Positions 37,002-45,739 of a DNA stretch of 64,000 nt are shown here, piece after piece; position 1 is the stretch's first letter; each line of letters opens with the position of its first letter. The DNA comes from Streptomyces sp. TLI_171 (GTDB taxonomy: Bacteria > Actinomycetota > Actinomycetes > Streptomycetales > Streptomycetaceae): NCBI RefSeq assembly GCF_003610255.1, contig NZ_RAPS01000001.1, positions 62,001-126,000 on the forward strand, in the 5' to 3' direction. Under the pieces are notes generated by a model that worked only from the letters and a program-made list of their open reading frames with translations, had not been told where the DNA came from and did no database searches. Made by a program: the position numbers and the translations under genes.

Positions 37002-38030
37002 ATGCCCCGGATGCTCCGTTCCCGCAAGGTGGCCGTCGGCCTGGTGCTGCTGCTGGCCCTGCTCCTGCTGGCCCTGTTCGGGCCGCTGCTCGCCCCGCAC
37101 TCGCCGGACTTCCAGGCCAACCGCAGCAGCGGCCTGCCGCTGGCGCCCTCCGCCGAGCACTGGCTCGGCACCGACCAGCAGCAGCACGACCTGTTCTCCC
37201 GTCTGCTGTCCGGCGGCCGCGACACCCTGCTGATCTCCTTCCTGGCCGGCGCGCTGGCCAACGTGCTCTCGGTGCTGGTCGGCGTCACGGCGGGCTACCT
37301 GGGCGGGCTGGCGGACGAGGTGCTGTCCGCGCTGACCAACATCTTCCTGGCGCTGCCCGGCCTGCTGATCCTGATGGTGATCATGAAGCCGCTGCCGCCG
37401 GCCGAGACCTCCGACCCGCTGCTGATCGGCTCGGTGATCGCGGTCACCGCGTGGGCCTGGGGCGCGCGGGTGCTGCGGGCCCAGACGATGGCGCTGCGCG
37501 GGCAGGACTACGTCGAGGCGTCCAAGGTCATCGGCGAGCGGACCTGGCGGATCATCGTCTTCGAGGTGGTCCCCAACCTGCTGCCGATCCTGGCGTCGGC
37601 GTTCATCTTCACGGTGATCTACGGCATCGGCACCTACACCGCGCTGGCCTGGCTCGGCGTGATCAGCCCGGCCTCGGTGACCTGGGGCACGGTGCTCAAC
37701 GAGGCGCAGGCCTCCGGCGCCGCGATCAACGGCTACTGGTGGTGGTACCTGCCGCCGGCGCTGGCGGTGGCCCTGGTGGGCATCGCGCTGGCGCTGATCA
37801 ACTTCGGCATCGACGAGATCACCAACCCGCGACTGTCCTCGGCCCGCGGCGGGCGGGCCGCCAAGGTCCACTTCCGGCTGGGGCTGACCCCGGTGCTGCG
37901 GGCCGCGGGCCCGTCGTCGAAGACCCCTGAGCGGGACGAACCGCCTTCTGCCGAAGTCGAGTTCGAGCCCACGGCGGTGCGGTCCGCCGCGACCGGCGGA
38001 AACCCGGAGAGCATGGAGGCCCAGTCGTGA
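37002..38030 (+). CDS. Peptide/oligosaccharide-type ABC permease (DppC-like)
   Basis: The 342-residue permease begins 3 bp after its partner. It has the DppC N-terminal helix (VAVGLVLLLALLLLALFGPLLAPHSPDFQ), the HWLGTDQQQHDLFSRLLSGGRDTL motif that marks this subunit, five more helices and the EAA loop QDYVEASKVIGERTWRIIVF. The C-terminal tail of about 60 residues is longer than usual, hydrophilic and acidic, and extends into the overlap with the ATPase gene. It pairs with the upstream permease to form the channel. Confidence 0.93.
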   Translation: MPRMLRSRKVAVGLVLLLALLLLALFGPLLAPHSPDFQANRSSGLPLAPSAEHWLGTDQQQHDLFSRLLSGGRDTLLISFLAGALANVLSVLVGVTAGYLGGLADEVLSALTNIFLALPGLLILMVIMKPLPPAETSDPLLIGSVIAVTAWAWGARVLRAQTMALRGQDYVEASKVIGERTWRIIVFEVVPNLLPILASAFIFTVIYGIGTYTALAWLGVISPASVTWGTVLNEAQASGAAINGYWWWYLPPALAVALVGIALALINFGIDEITNPRLSSARGGRAAKVHFRLGLTPVLRAAGPSSKTPERDEPPSAEVEFEPTAVRSAATGGNPESMEAQS

Positions 38031-39064
38031 CCGGCGAGCCGATCCTCGAAGTGCGCGAGCTGTGCGTCGACTACGGCCTGGGGGCCGAGGCGGTGCGCGC
38101 CATCACCGACGCCACCGTCACCCTGCACCGGGGGGAGGTGCTCGGGCTGGCCGGCGAGTCCGGCTCCGGCAAGTCCACCCTGGCCTACGCGGTCACCCGG
38201 CTGCTGCGCGCCCCCGGCGTGATCACCGGCGGCGAGGTCCGCTTCCACGGCCGGGACGGCTCGCTGGACCTGCTGGCGGCGGACGCGGCCGAACTGCGCC
38301 GGGTGCGCTGGAACCAGATCTCGGTGGTCTTCCAGAGCGCGATGCACGCCCTGAACCCGGTGGCCAGGATCGACGCCCAGCTGACCGACGCGCTGCGGGC
38401 GCACCGCGCGCAGCTGACCGCCGCTCAGCGCACCGAGCGGGCGGCGGAGTTGCTGAAGCTGGTCGGCATCAGCGCGGACCGGCTGCGCAGCTACCCGCAC
38501 GAGCTGTCGGGCGGCATGCGGCAGCGGGTGATGATCGCGATGGCACTGGCGCTGGACCCGGAGATCGTCATCATGGACGAGCCGACCACGGCGCTGGACG
38601 TGGTGACCCAGCGCGAGATCCTCACCGAGCTGATGCGGCTCAAGGACGAGCTGGGTTTCGCGATCGTCTTCATCACCCACGACCTGTCGCTGCTGATCGA
38701 GCTGGCCGACACCGTCGCGATCATGTACGCGGGGCGCCTGCTGGAACGCGCCCCGGCCCGGGAGCTGTTCGAGGGTCCGCGGCACCCGTACACCGTGGGG
38801 TTGTTGGACTCCTTCCCGGCGCTGCACGGCGAGCGGGTGCGGATGGAGGGGATCCCCGGCTCGCCGCCGGCCCTGACCGCGCTGCCGACCGGCTGCTCGT
38901 TCCATCCGCGCTGCCCGTTCGCGCTGGCGCGCTGCGCCGTCGACGTCCCGCCCACCGTGTCGCTCGCGGGCGTCTCCGCCGAGCGGCTGGCCGCGTGCTG
39001 GCTGCACGAGGACGGCCGTGAACTGCCGGCGCCGCTGGCCCGATCCCTGGGGAGCACCCTGTGA
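38027..39064 (+). CDS. ABC transporter ATP-binding subunit (DppD-like)
   Basis: The 345-residue ATPase overlaps the permease gene by 4 bp (GTGA). It has Walker [15 protein letters not shown], signature [20 protein letters not shown], Walker [15 protein letters not shown], the H-loop FITHDL and the C-terminal oligopeptide-transporter cysteine region [15 protein letters not shown], which in this family binds an Fe-S cluster. It energises uptake together with the next gene. Confidence 0.95.
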   Translation: MTGEPILEVRELCVDYGLGAEAVRAITDATVTLHRGEVLGLAGESGSGKSTLAYAVTRLLRAPGVITGGEVRFHGRDGSLDLLAADAAELRRVRWNQISVVFQSAMHALNPVARIDAQLTDALRAHRAQLTAAQRTERAAELLKLVGISADRLRSYPHELSGGMRQRVMIAMALALDPEIVIMDEPTTALDVVTQREILTELMRLKDELGFAIVFITHDLSLLIELADTVAIMYAGRLLERAPARELFEGPRHPYTVGLLDSFPALHGERVRMEGIPGSPPALTALPTGCSFHPRCPFALARCAVDVPPTVSLAGVSAERLAACWLHEDGRELPAPLARSLGSTL

Positions 39065-40128
39065 CCAGCCCTGTCGATTCCGCCGCGCCGCGCGTGGTGC
39101 ACGGCCCGAAGCGGCCGGGCACGCCGGCCCTGGAGGCCCGCGGCCTGACCAAGCACTTCCCGGTGCACCAGGGCCTGCGCGGCCGCAGGGTGGTGCGGGC
39201 CGCGGAGGACATCTCGCTGGCGCTGCCCGAGGCGACGGTCACCGCGGTGGTGGGCGAGTCGGGTTCCGGCAAGTCCACGCTGTCGCGCCTGCTGACCCGG
39301 CTGATCGTGCCGACCTCGGGTGAACTGCTGCTGGACGGCGAGCCGGTGGGCACCTCGGCCCGGGAGCGCCGGGCGTACACCAGCCAGGTGCACCTGGTCC
39401 TCCAGGACCCGTTCTCCTCACTGAACGGCGTGCACAGCGTCCGCTACCACCTGGAGCGGCCGCTGAAGCTGCACCGCAAGGCGCGCGGCGAGCAACTGGG
39501 CGCGCTGGCAACGGAGTTGCTGGAGCGGGTCAGCCTCACCCCGGCCGACCGCTACCTCGACAAGTTCCCCCACGAGCTGTCCGGCGGGCAGCGCCAGCGG
39601 GTCGCCGTGGCGCGCGGCCTGGCGGTGCGGCCGCGGGTGCTGCTGGCGGACGAGCCGGTGTCGATGCTGGACGTGTCGATCAGGCTGGGGGTGCTCAACC
39701 TGCTGGACGAGCTGCGCGAGCGCGAGCGCCTGGCGATCCTCTACGTCACCCACGACATCGCCTCGGCACGCTACCTCGCCGACACGGTGGTGGTGATGTA
39801 CGCGGGGCAGGTGGTGGAGTCCGGCCCGGCCCGGCAGATCACCGACTCCCCCGCGCACCCGTACACCCGGCTGCTGCTGAGCGCGGCGCCGGACCCGCAC
39901 CGGACCGCGCCGGTGGTGCTGAGCGGCCGCGGCGCGCCGCCGAGCCTCATCGACCCGCCGAGCGGCTGCCGTTTCCACCCGCGGTGCCCGTTGGCGATGC
40001 CGGTCTGCGCGCAGGCCGCACCCCCGACCCTGCCGGCCGGTCCCGACCAGGTGGCGTCCTGCTGGCTGCTGAGCCCGGACCGCACGGCGCAGGCGCTCGA
40101 CACCACGCCGGCCGACGGCGCCGCGTAG
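39061..40128 (+). CDS. ABC transporter ATP-binding subunit (DppF-like)
   Basis: The 355-residue ATPase again overlaps the previous gene by 4 bp. Motifs: Walker [16 protein letters not shown]-loop [12 protein letters not shown], signature [18 protein letters not shown], Walker [15 protein letters not shown] and H-loop [14 protein letters not shown], then [15 protein letters not shown]. The two ATPases form the heterodimer of family-5 importers. It is followed by a short stem-loop with a T-tract before the binding-protein gene. Confidence 0.95.
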   Translation: MTSPVDSAAPRVVHGPKRPGTPALEARGLTKHFPVHQGLRGRRVVRAAEDISLALPEATVTAVVGESGSGKSTLSRLLTRLIVPTSGELLLDGEPVGTSARERRAYTSQVHLVLQDPFSSLNGVHSVRYHLERPLKLHRKARGEQLGALATELLERVSLTPADRYLDKFPHELSGGQRQRVAVARGLAVRPRVLLADEPVSMLDVSIRLGVLNLLDELRERERLAILYVTHDIASARYLADTVVVMYAGQVVESGPARQITDSPAHPYTRLLLSAAPDPHRTAPVVLSGRGAPPSLIDPPSGCRFHPRCPLAMPVCAQAAPPTLPAGPDQVASCWLLSPDRTAQALDTTPADGAA

Positions 40129-40141
40129 CCGCCCACGATCC

Positions 40142-40167
40142 CCGTACGTCCCGCGTACGGCGCTTTT
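40142..40167 (+). terminator. Stem-loop with T-tract between ATPase and binding-protein genes
   Basis: CCGTACG (40142-40148) and CGTACGG (40154-40160) enclose 5 nt, followed by CGCTTTT. It is the only hairpin with a T run seen in the window. It may be a terminator, or a 3' stabiliser that separates expression of the transporter and the binding protein. Confidence 0.55.
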
Positions 40168-40256
40168 CCCCCACCCGAAACCCCTGCCCGGCGGCGTGCG
40201 ACCGCCGGGACGCGACGTCGGCACCGGCGTCGGACCACAGAAGGAGCACCTTCACC

Positions 40257-41951
40257 ATGAGCCGTTCCACCGTTTGGAGAGCCGCCGCGCTGGTCGCGGC
40301 GATCGGCCTCGGCATCACCGCCTGTTCCGGATCGGGCTCGGGCTCGGGCAAGGCCGCGAAGGACCGCACCCTGGTGGTGGAGTCCAGCCCGGTCCCCTCC
40401 TTCACCGAGAACTACAACCCGTTCGACGGCAACTCCTTCGTGACCATAGCCAACGCCCGTTCGCTGGTGTGGGAGCCGCTGTTCCAGTTCAACACCTTGA
40501 CCGACCAGGCGCCGATCCCGTGGCTGGCGAAGGGCTACGAGTGGTCGAACGGGAACCGGACGCTGAAGCTGTCGCTGACCCCGGGCGTCAAGTGGAGCGA
40601 CGGCAAGGCGTTCTCGTCGGCGGACGTCAAGTTCACCTTCGAGCTGCTGAAGGCGAACCCGGCGGCCAACGGCGGCGGCGCGCCGCTGCCGAGCGCGATC
40701 GAGACGCCCGACGCCGACACGGTGGTGATGAACTTCGACGGCCCGCAGAAGGCGAACTTCGTCGGCATCGCGAACCAGTTGATCGTGCCCGAGCACGTCT
40801 GGTCGGGCATCAAGGACCCGGCCACCGCGGTGGTCAAGGCCGACCAGCTGATCGGCACCGGCCCGTACCTGCTGGACAAGTTCACCAGCCAGAACGTCAC
40901 CTTCAAGGTGAATCCGCAGTTCCGGGAGACCCCGAAGGTCAAGCGGATCTCGTTCCCCGCGTACGCCACCAACGACGCGGCCACCCTGGCGCTCAGCGCC
41001 GGCGAGATCGACCTCGCGGGCAACAACATCAACAACGTGCTGAACACCTTCGTCGGGAAGTCCCCGCAGAACCACCACCTGTTCCAGAAGAGCGCGCCGT
41101 ACTTCCCGGCGTCCAACACCGCCTCGCTCTTCCTCAACACCAAGAGCGAGAGCGCCCCGGCGCTGGCCGACCCGGCCGTCCGGCAGGCGATCAGCGCCGG
41201 CCTGAACCGCAAGGCGTACGCCAGCCAGTGCGAGACCGACTACGCGCTGCCCGCCACCTCCTCCAGCGGTCTGCTGCTGCCCAACGACGCCAAGGCGCTG
41301 GACCCCGCGCTGAAGGACGATCTCAAGCCGGAGGCCGACGCGGCCAAGGTCGATGCGCTGCTCGGCGGGGCCGGCTGGAGCAAGGTCGACGGCAAGTGGA
41401 CCAAGGACGGCCGGACGATCAAGTTCACGGTCATCGACCCCAACTCGTTCACCGACTACTGGTGCGCGGCGCAGGCGATGGCCAAGGACCTGAACGGCCT
41501 GGGCTTCGACGTCAGCGCCAACGGCGCCTTCGACTTCAACAGCTGGAACACCGCGATCACCACCGGCAAGTACGACGCGGCGATCCACTGGGGCCAGGGC
41601 GGCACTCCGTACCAGCGCCTGCAGTACGTCCTGGACCCGCGGATGGGCGCGGAGACCGGCAAGGTCGCGGCCGGCAACTTCAGCAAGTACGACCCGTCGA
41701 AGTCGCTGGACGCGGTGAAGGCGTTCGAGACGGCGGCCGACCCGGCGGCCGAGCAGGCCGCGCTGCACAGCCTGCAGCAGATCATGTCGCAGGACGTGCC
41801 CGCGGTGCCGGTGTTCTACGGGCCGGCCTGGTACGAGTACAACGACACCCACTTCACCGGCTGGCCGAACGAGGGCGACCCGTACATGAACCCGTCGCCG
41901 AACAGCCAGGCGTACGAGTACATCATCCTCAAGCTCGCCCCGCGCGACTGA
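40257..41951 (+). CDS. Family-5 substrate-binding lipoprotein
   Basis: The 564-residue lipoprotein starts at ATG 40257 with AAGGAG upstream. The signal ends in GLGITACSGSGS, a lipobox with Cys near residue 22. The mature part is an SBP_bac_5 fold: LVWEPLFQFNTLTDQAPIPWLAKG, ...GVKWSDGKAFSSADVKFTFEL, ...YNDTHFTGWPNEGDPYMNPS. The last motif, with Trp, and many aromatic residues fit carbohydrate binding seen in oligosaccharide members such as cellobiose-binding proteins. It delivers substrate to the upstream ABC permeases. The position between transporter and GH16 lichenase supports beta-gluco-oligosaccharide uptake (inference). Confidence 0.93.
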   Translation: MSRSTVWRAAALVAAIGLGITACSGSGSGSGKAAKDRTLVVESSPVPSFTENYNPFDGNSFVTIANARSLVWEPLFQFNTLTDQAPIPWLAKGYEWSNGNRTLKLSLTPGVKWSDGKAFSSADVKFTFELLKANPAANGGGAPLPSAIETPDADTVVMNFDGPQKANFVGIANQLIVPEHVWSGIKDPATAVVKADQLIGTGPYLLDKFTSQNVTFKVNPQFRETPKVKRISFPAYATNDAATLALSAGEIDLAGNNINNVLNTFVGKSPQNHHLFQKSAPYFPASNTASLFLNTKSESAPALADPAVRQAISAGLNRKAYASQCETDYALPATSSSGLLLPNDAKALDPALKDDLKPEADAAKVDALLGGAGWSKVDGKWTKDGRTIKFTVIDPNSFTDYWCAAQAMAKDLNGLGFDVSANGAFDFNSWNTAITTGKYDAAIHWGQGGTPYQRLQYVLDPRMGAETGKVAAGNFSKYDPSKSLDAVKAFETAADPAAEQAALHSLQQIMSQDVPAVPVFYGPAWYEYNDTHFTGWPNEGDPYMNPSPNSQAYEYIILKLAPRD

Positions 41952-41985
41952 CGCACCGCCGGGCGGCGAGCCGCACGCCCACGGG

Positions 41986-42024
41986 TGGAAGCGCTTCCGG
42001 TTCCGCCGGACGGGAGCGCTTCCC
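41986..42024. promoter_or_regulatory. Tandem LacI-type operators upstream of GH16
   Basis: GGAAGCGCTTCC (41987-41998) is a perfect 12-bp palindrome like those at 34095 and 34181. GGGAGCGCTTCCC (42012-42024), an imperfect hybrid of both box types, lies 25 bp downstream. They place the extracellular GH16 under the same LacI regulator. Confidence 0.7.
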
Positions 42025-42134
42025 CTCCCCCGAGTTCCGCGCCCGGTGCGACGGCCCCCACCGTCGCCCGCGCGCGGTGCACCACAGGCACCACAGGCAG
42101 CACCCCACCCACCTGTGCCCCGAGGAGGCCGACC

Positions 42135-42920
42135 ATGCAAGGCTCCGCGCAACCCCGTCAGTCCCGCGGCCGTCGCTGGCTGCTCGCACCGCTCGCCGCG
42201 CTCGCGCTGGCCGTCAGCCCGATCGCCAGCCCCGCGGCCAACGCCGCCATCGGCGGCAGCTTCACCGACAACTTCAACTCCTTCGACACCGGGCGCTGGC
42301 ACAAGGCGGACGGCTGGAGCAACGGCGGCATGTTCAACGCCGGCTGGCGCGCCGACCACGTCTGGTTCAACGGCGGCGTGATGGGCGAGAACCTCGACAC
42401 CGCGACCTGCCCGGGCGGCTGCTCCGGGAAGCCGTACGCGTCCGGCGAGTTCCGGTCCAACGACCTGTTCTCGTACGGCCGTTTCGAGGCCCGGCTGCAG
42501 GCGGTGAAGAACCCCGGCACGGTCACCGGCTTCTTCACCTACACCGGGCCGAGCGACAACCAGCCCTGGGACGAGATCGACGTCGAGATCCTCGGCAAGA
42601 ACCCGACCCAGCTCCAGACCAACTACTTCACCAACGGCGTCGGCAGCCACGAGACCGTCATCAACCTCGGCTTCGACGCCTCCGCCGGGTACCACGACTA
42701 CGCCATCGAGTGGTGGAACCAGGGCACCGTCAACTGGTTCGTCGACGGCAGGCTCGTCCACCAGGAGAACGGCTCGCGCGGGGCCCTCCCCACCCACCCG
42801 ATGCGGCTGATCGCCAACCTGTGGCCCGGCACCGGGGTGGACAGCTGGCTCAACCCGTTCACGTATCCGGGCACGCCGCTCACCGCCCGCTACGACTGGA
42901 TGAAGTACACCAAGTACTGA
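42135..42920 (+). CDS. Secreted GH16 endo-beta-1,3-1,4-glucanase (lichenase-like)
   Basis: The 261-residue enzyme has a signal peptide (about 1-37, ANA cleavage), then a compact GH16 lichenase domain: GGSFTDNFNSFDTGRWHKAD, GKPYASGEFRSNDLFSYGRF, the catalytic PWDEIDVEILGKN (ExDxxE), NQGTVNWFVDGRLVHQ and MRLIANLWPGTG. The bacterial lichenase subfamily cleaves mixed-linkage glucan, giving oligosaccharides suited to the adjacent transporter. ATG 42135 follows GAGGAGG, and two LacI-type operators precede it. Confidence 0.94.
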   Translation: MQGSAQPRQSRGRRWLLAPLAALALAVSPIASPAANAAIGGSFTDNFNSFDTGRWHKADGWSNGGMFNAGWRADHVWFNGGVMGENLDTATCPGGCSGKPYASGEFRSNDLFSYGRFEARLQAVKNPGTVTGFFTYTGPSDNQPWDEIDVEILGKNPTQLQTNYFTNGVGSHETVINLGFDASAGYHDYAIEWWNQGTVNWFVDGRLVHQENGSRGALPTHPMRLIANLWPGTGVDSWLNPFTYPGTPLTARYDWMKYTKY

Positions 42921-42941
42921 TGCCGGCGAACCGGTGAGGTG

Positions 42942-42979
42942 CCCGGAGGCGGGCGCGGGGCCCCGCGCCCGCCTCCGGG
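42942..42979. terminator. Bidirectional terminator palindrome
   Basis: A perfect 38-bp palindrome (arms CCCGGAGGCGGGCGCGGGG and its complement) lies between the convergent GH16 and MFS genes. Confidence 0.78.
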
Positions 42980-43011
42980 TGCGCGAGGGCGGCCGCGGGG
43001 CGGGGCGCTGC

Positions 43012-44292
43012 TCAGACCGGGTCGAGGGTGCTCTCCCGGACCGGCGCCTCCGGGAGTTCGGGCGCGGCGGCCGCGCGCAGCGCGGCCTCGACGCGGCGGT
43101 CGGTGGTCATCGACGCGGTGACGGCCGTCATCGCGAGGAGGAGGCCGGCCGCAGCGAAGAGCGGGGTGCGGAGATCGTAGGCGCGGGCCAGCCAGCCGCC
43201 GAGGAAGGCCCCGAGCGGGGCGGCGCACATGGCCAGCATGCGGGAGGTGGAGGCGACCCGGCCCATCAGGCGGGCCGGGACGATCGCCTGCCGGAGGGAC
43301 GGCCCGAGCACCATCGTGGCGCCCATGGCGGCCCCGCAGACGGCGAGCGCCAGGGCGGCCGCGTACGCGTTCGGGGCGGCGGCCAGCCCGAGGATGGCCA
43401 GCCCCTCGACGGCGGCCGTGCAGGTCAGGGCGGTGCCGGTGCCGAGTCGCCGGCCGAGCCGGGAGGCGACGGCCGCACCGAGCAGGCCGCCGGTGGCCTC
43501 CGCCGTGAGCAGCAGGCCGAAGCCGAAGCCGCCGACGCCGAGGCGGTCGTGGGCGAAGAGGGCGAGCACGGTCTCCACCGCGAGGAAGGCGACGTTGCCC
43601 ACCGCCGGGCGCAGGGCGAGCCCGAGCAGCAGCCGGTCCCGGAAGACGTGCGAGGCCCCGGCCCGCGCCTGGCGGAGCAGGGACTCGCGGGCCTCCGGGC
43701 GGGGGCGCGGCGTAGCGGGCAGGCTCCGGACGAGCAGGGCGGAGAGCAGGAACGACACCGCGTCGGTGAGCAGCGGGACCGCGCGGCCGAGCGCGAGCAG
43801 CGCGCTGCCCGCGGGCGGGCCGGCGAACCCGGACATCGCCGTCTGGGCGCCGCGCAGGCGGGAGTTGGCGCGCTCCAGCAGTTCGGGGTCCCGGCGCAGC
43901 AGGTCGGGCAGGTAGGCCGTGGCCGCGGTGTCGAAGAAGAGCCCGCCGAGGCCGAGCAGGAACGCGACGGCGGCGAGCAGCGGGATGGTCAGCAGGTCGA
44001 GCGCGGCGGCCGCTGCGGGTGTCGCGAGCAGCGCCGCCCGGGCGGCGTCCGCGATCCACATGGTGCGCCGGCGGTCCCAGCGGTCCACCAGCGCACCGCC
44101 GAGTATCCCGAAGAGCAGCCAGGGCAGCGTTCCGGCGGCGGTGACGACGGCGAGCGCCATCGGGTCCCGGGTCAGCGTCAGCGCGAGCAGCGGCAGCGCG
44201 GCGTGGGTCACGCCGTCACCGAGCGAGGAGACGGTCTGGGCCGTCCACAGCCGTCCGAACCCGGTCGGCAACTTGCTTGCTTTCGTGGTCAC
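43012..44292 (-). CDS. MFS transporter (DHA3-like)
   Basis: The product of about 426 residues has twelve predicted helices, beginning VTTKASKLPTGFGRLWTAQT, with the MFS loop motif GGALVDRWDRRRTM after helix 2 and PARLMGRVASTSRM before helix 9, the pattern of DHA3/enterobactin-exporter-like proteins. The GTG start at 44292 overlaps the stop of the regulator gene by 4 bp, so the two are translationally coupled. It is probably an exporter for a drug or metabolite under the linked HTH repressor. Confidence 0.91.
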   Translation of the reverse strand: MTTKASKLPTGFGRLWTAQTVSSLGDGVTHAALPLLALTLTRDPMALAVVTAAGTLPWLLFGILGGALVDRWDRRRTMWIADAARAALLATPAAAAALDLLTIPLLAAVAFLLGLGGLFFDTAATAYLPDLLRRDPELLERANSRLRGAQTAMSGFAGPPAGSALLALGRAVPLLTDAVSFLLSALLVRSLPATPRPRPEARESLLRQARAGASHVFRDRLLLGLALRPAVGNVAFLAVETVLALFAHDRLGVGGFGFGLLLTAEATGGLLGAAVASRLGRRLGTGTALTCTAAVEGLAILGLAAAPNAYAAALALAVCGAAMGATMVLGPSLRQAIVPARLMGRVASTSRMLAMCAAPLGAFLGGWLARAYDLRTPLFAAAGLLLAMTAVTASMTTDRRVEAALRAAAAPELPEAPVRESTLDPV

Positions 44293-44825
44293 TTGGCGTC
44301 CTCCTCGGCCTCGTCGCGCGGCGCGGGGCGGAACAGCGCGAAGACCAGCGAGGTGTCGGGCAGCGCCGGGTCGGACAGTGTCCGGTACTCGTCCGCCAGC
44401 GCGTGCAGCCGCTCGCCCAGCTCGGCGACCTGCTCGTCGGTGAGCCGCAGGTGTGCCATCCGCACCTGCCGCCCGTCCACCGGCGACGCCTCCAGGTCCG
44501 CGACCGCGTGGCGCATCAGTACGTCCGGCCCGCCGCGGCCCGGGTCCGGCAGGGTGATGGACCGGACGGCCATCGCGTAGTACCGCTCGGTGACGCCCCG
44601 CACCTTGCGCGTCCGCACCACCTTCACCAGCCCGGCCCGCTCCAGCAGCCGCACGTGGTAGCTGGAACTGCCCTTCGCGAGCCCCACCCGGGCCGCGATC
44701 TGGGTGATCGTCGCGGGCTCGAAGCGGAGCACCGCCATGATCCGGTGGCGCGTCAGGTTGGAGACGGCGCGCAGCTGTTCGTCCGTGGTGACGTGAAACG
44801 TCTCGGGAAGGTCGTCGGTAGGCAC
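44289..44825 (-). CDS. ArsR-type winged-helix regulator
   Basis: The 178-residue regulator starts at GTG 44825 (VPTDDLPETFHVTTDEQLRA). The wHTH reads TITQIAARVGLAKGSSSYHV followed by RLLERAGLVKVVRTRKVRGV, the ArsR/HTH_20 pattern, and a C-terminal helical extension (MAHLRLTDEQVAELGERLHA) common in actinomycete drug-exporter regulators. No Cys metal site is present. It forms an operon with the MFS gene and has a 28-bp palindrome just upstream for autoregulation. Confidence 0.88.
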   Translation of the reverse strand: MPTDDLPETFHVTTDEQLRAVSNLTRHRIMAVLRFEPATITQIAARVGLAKGSSSYHVRLLERAGLVKVVRTRKVRGVTERYYAMAVRSITLPDPGRGGPDVLMRHAVADLEASPVDGRQVRMAHLRLTDEQVAELGERLHALADEYRTLSDPALPDTSLVFALFRPAPRDEAEEDAK

Positions 44826-44828
44826 AGA

Positions 44829-44856
44829 GCAATGGTCAACGATCCTTGACCATTGC
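44829..44856. promoter_or_regulatory. 28-bp near-perfect palindrome, regulator operator
   Basis: Arms GCAATGGTCAA (44829-44839) and TTGACCATTGC (44846-44856) are exact complements; only one internal pair mismatches. It lies 3 bp upstream of the regulator GTG, where binding would block the regulator-MFS operon. Confidence 0.72.
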
Positions 44857-44980
44857 GCAAGGGGTTTGCCGTCGCCGTTCGGCGCGGATCGGGACGACCC
44901 CGCACGCCCGGCGGCCGGAACCGGGCCGGACCCGCGCCTGCGCTCTTCCACAGGCCGAGGCGGCGGCCTAACGTTGCATC

Positions 44981-45586
44981 ATGGGCAGGGTGCGGGTGGA
45001 CCGTTCGAATCCCGATGTGGTCGACGTGGTGCTCCGTGACGGCGCCGGGCCGCTCGGCCACGCCCTCGCGCGCTGGCCCGGCGAGGTGCCGGGGTCACTC
45101 GTGGCGGGGGCTGCGTGCGGCCTGCCGGTGTACGCGGTCATGGGGCTGGTCCTCGACGCGCAGCCGTGGCAGCTGTGGACGGCCGTCGGGATCGCCGCGG
45201 CGCTCGGACTCGTCGTCAACACCTTCGTGGTCCTTTACGGCGCCCACCGGGACGTGCACCGCCTGCGGTTCTCCCCCGCCGCCGCCCCGGACACGCTGGT
45301 CGTCGTCCGGGCCAACCGCGCGGACCGGCCGCGTCCGCTCACCGACGTGCGACAGATCTGGATCGAACACTCCGTCACCGAGTCGCCCGTGCCCGGCCGG
45401 AAGCCCGTCTTCGCCAGGGTCACCCTGTACGTCCTGCTGAGCAACGGCCGGCTGATCCGGCCCACGGCGCTGCCCCCGTTCACCACCGACACCGCGGCCC
45501 TCGACCAGGAGCTGCGCGACCTCCTCGGGGCCACCGCCGTCCAGGTCGACCTGGTCGTCCGGCGCCGCGTGTACTCCCCTCTCTGA
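44981..45586 (+). CDS. Hypothetical two-helix membrane protein
   Basis: The 201-residue protein begins MGRVRVDRSNPDVVDVVLRD. Two membrane helices (LVAGAACGLPVYAVMGLVLD and LWTAVGIAAALGLVVNTFVVL, about 41-84) are followed by a soluble domain with TLYVLLSNGRLIRPTALPPF and VQVDLVVRRRVYSPL. TAACGT lies 6 nt before the ATG, so it is probably leaderless. The family is not recognised. Confidence 0.72.
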   Translation: MGRVRVDRSNPDVVDVVLRDGAGPLGHALARWPGEVPGSLVAGAACGLPVYAVMGLVLDAQPWQLWTAVGIAAALGLVVNTFVVLYGAHRDVHRLRFSPAAAPDTLVVVRANRADRPRPLTDVRQIWIEHSVTESPVPGRKPVFARVTLYVLLSNGRLIRPTALPPFTTDTAALDQELRDLLGATAVQVDLVVRRRVYSPL

Positions 45587-45739
45587 ACGGCCCTCCGGAC
45601 GACGGGACCGGGCGGCGAACGCGCCGGGGCCACGACGGGGGCAGCGGGGTGCCGACGAGCCGGACGCGCAGGCGGCCCGGGCTCGACACCGGGCGACCCG
45701 AGCCGCCGGGCCGGGCGGGCGTGGGCTGCCGACGGCGTG

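Noticed and set aside
40196..42937. Very long plus-strand frame covering the binding-protein and GH16 genes
   Set aside because: It is an out-of-frame shadow; the real genes have signal peptides, motifs and ribosome sites in another frame.
45005..45015. GTTCGAATCC motif resembling a tRNA T-loop
   Set aside because: The flanking bases do not form a T-stem, no acceptor or anticodon arm is present, and the motif lies inside a coding frame (DRSNPDVV).
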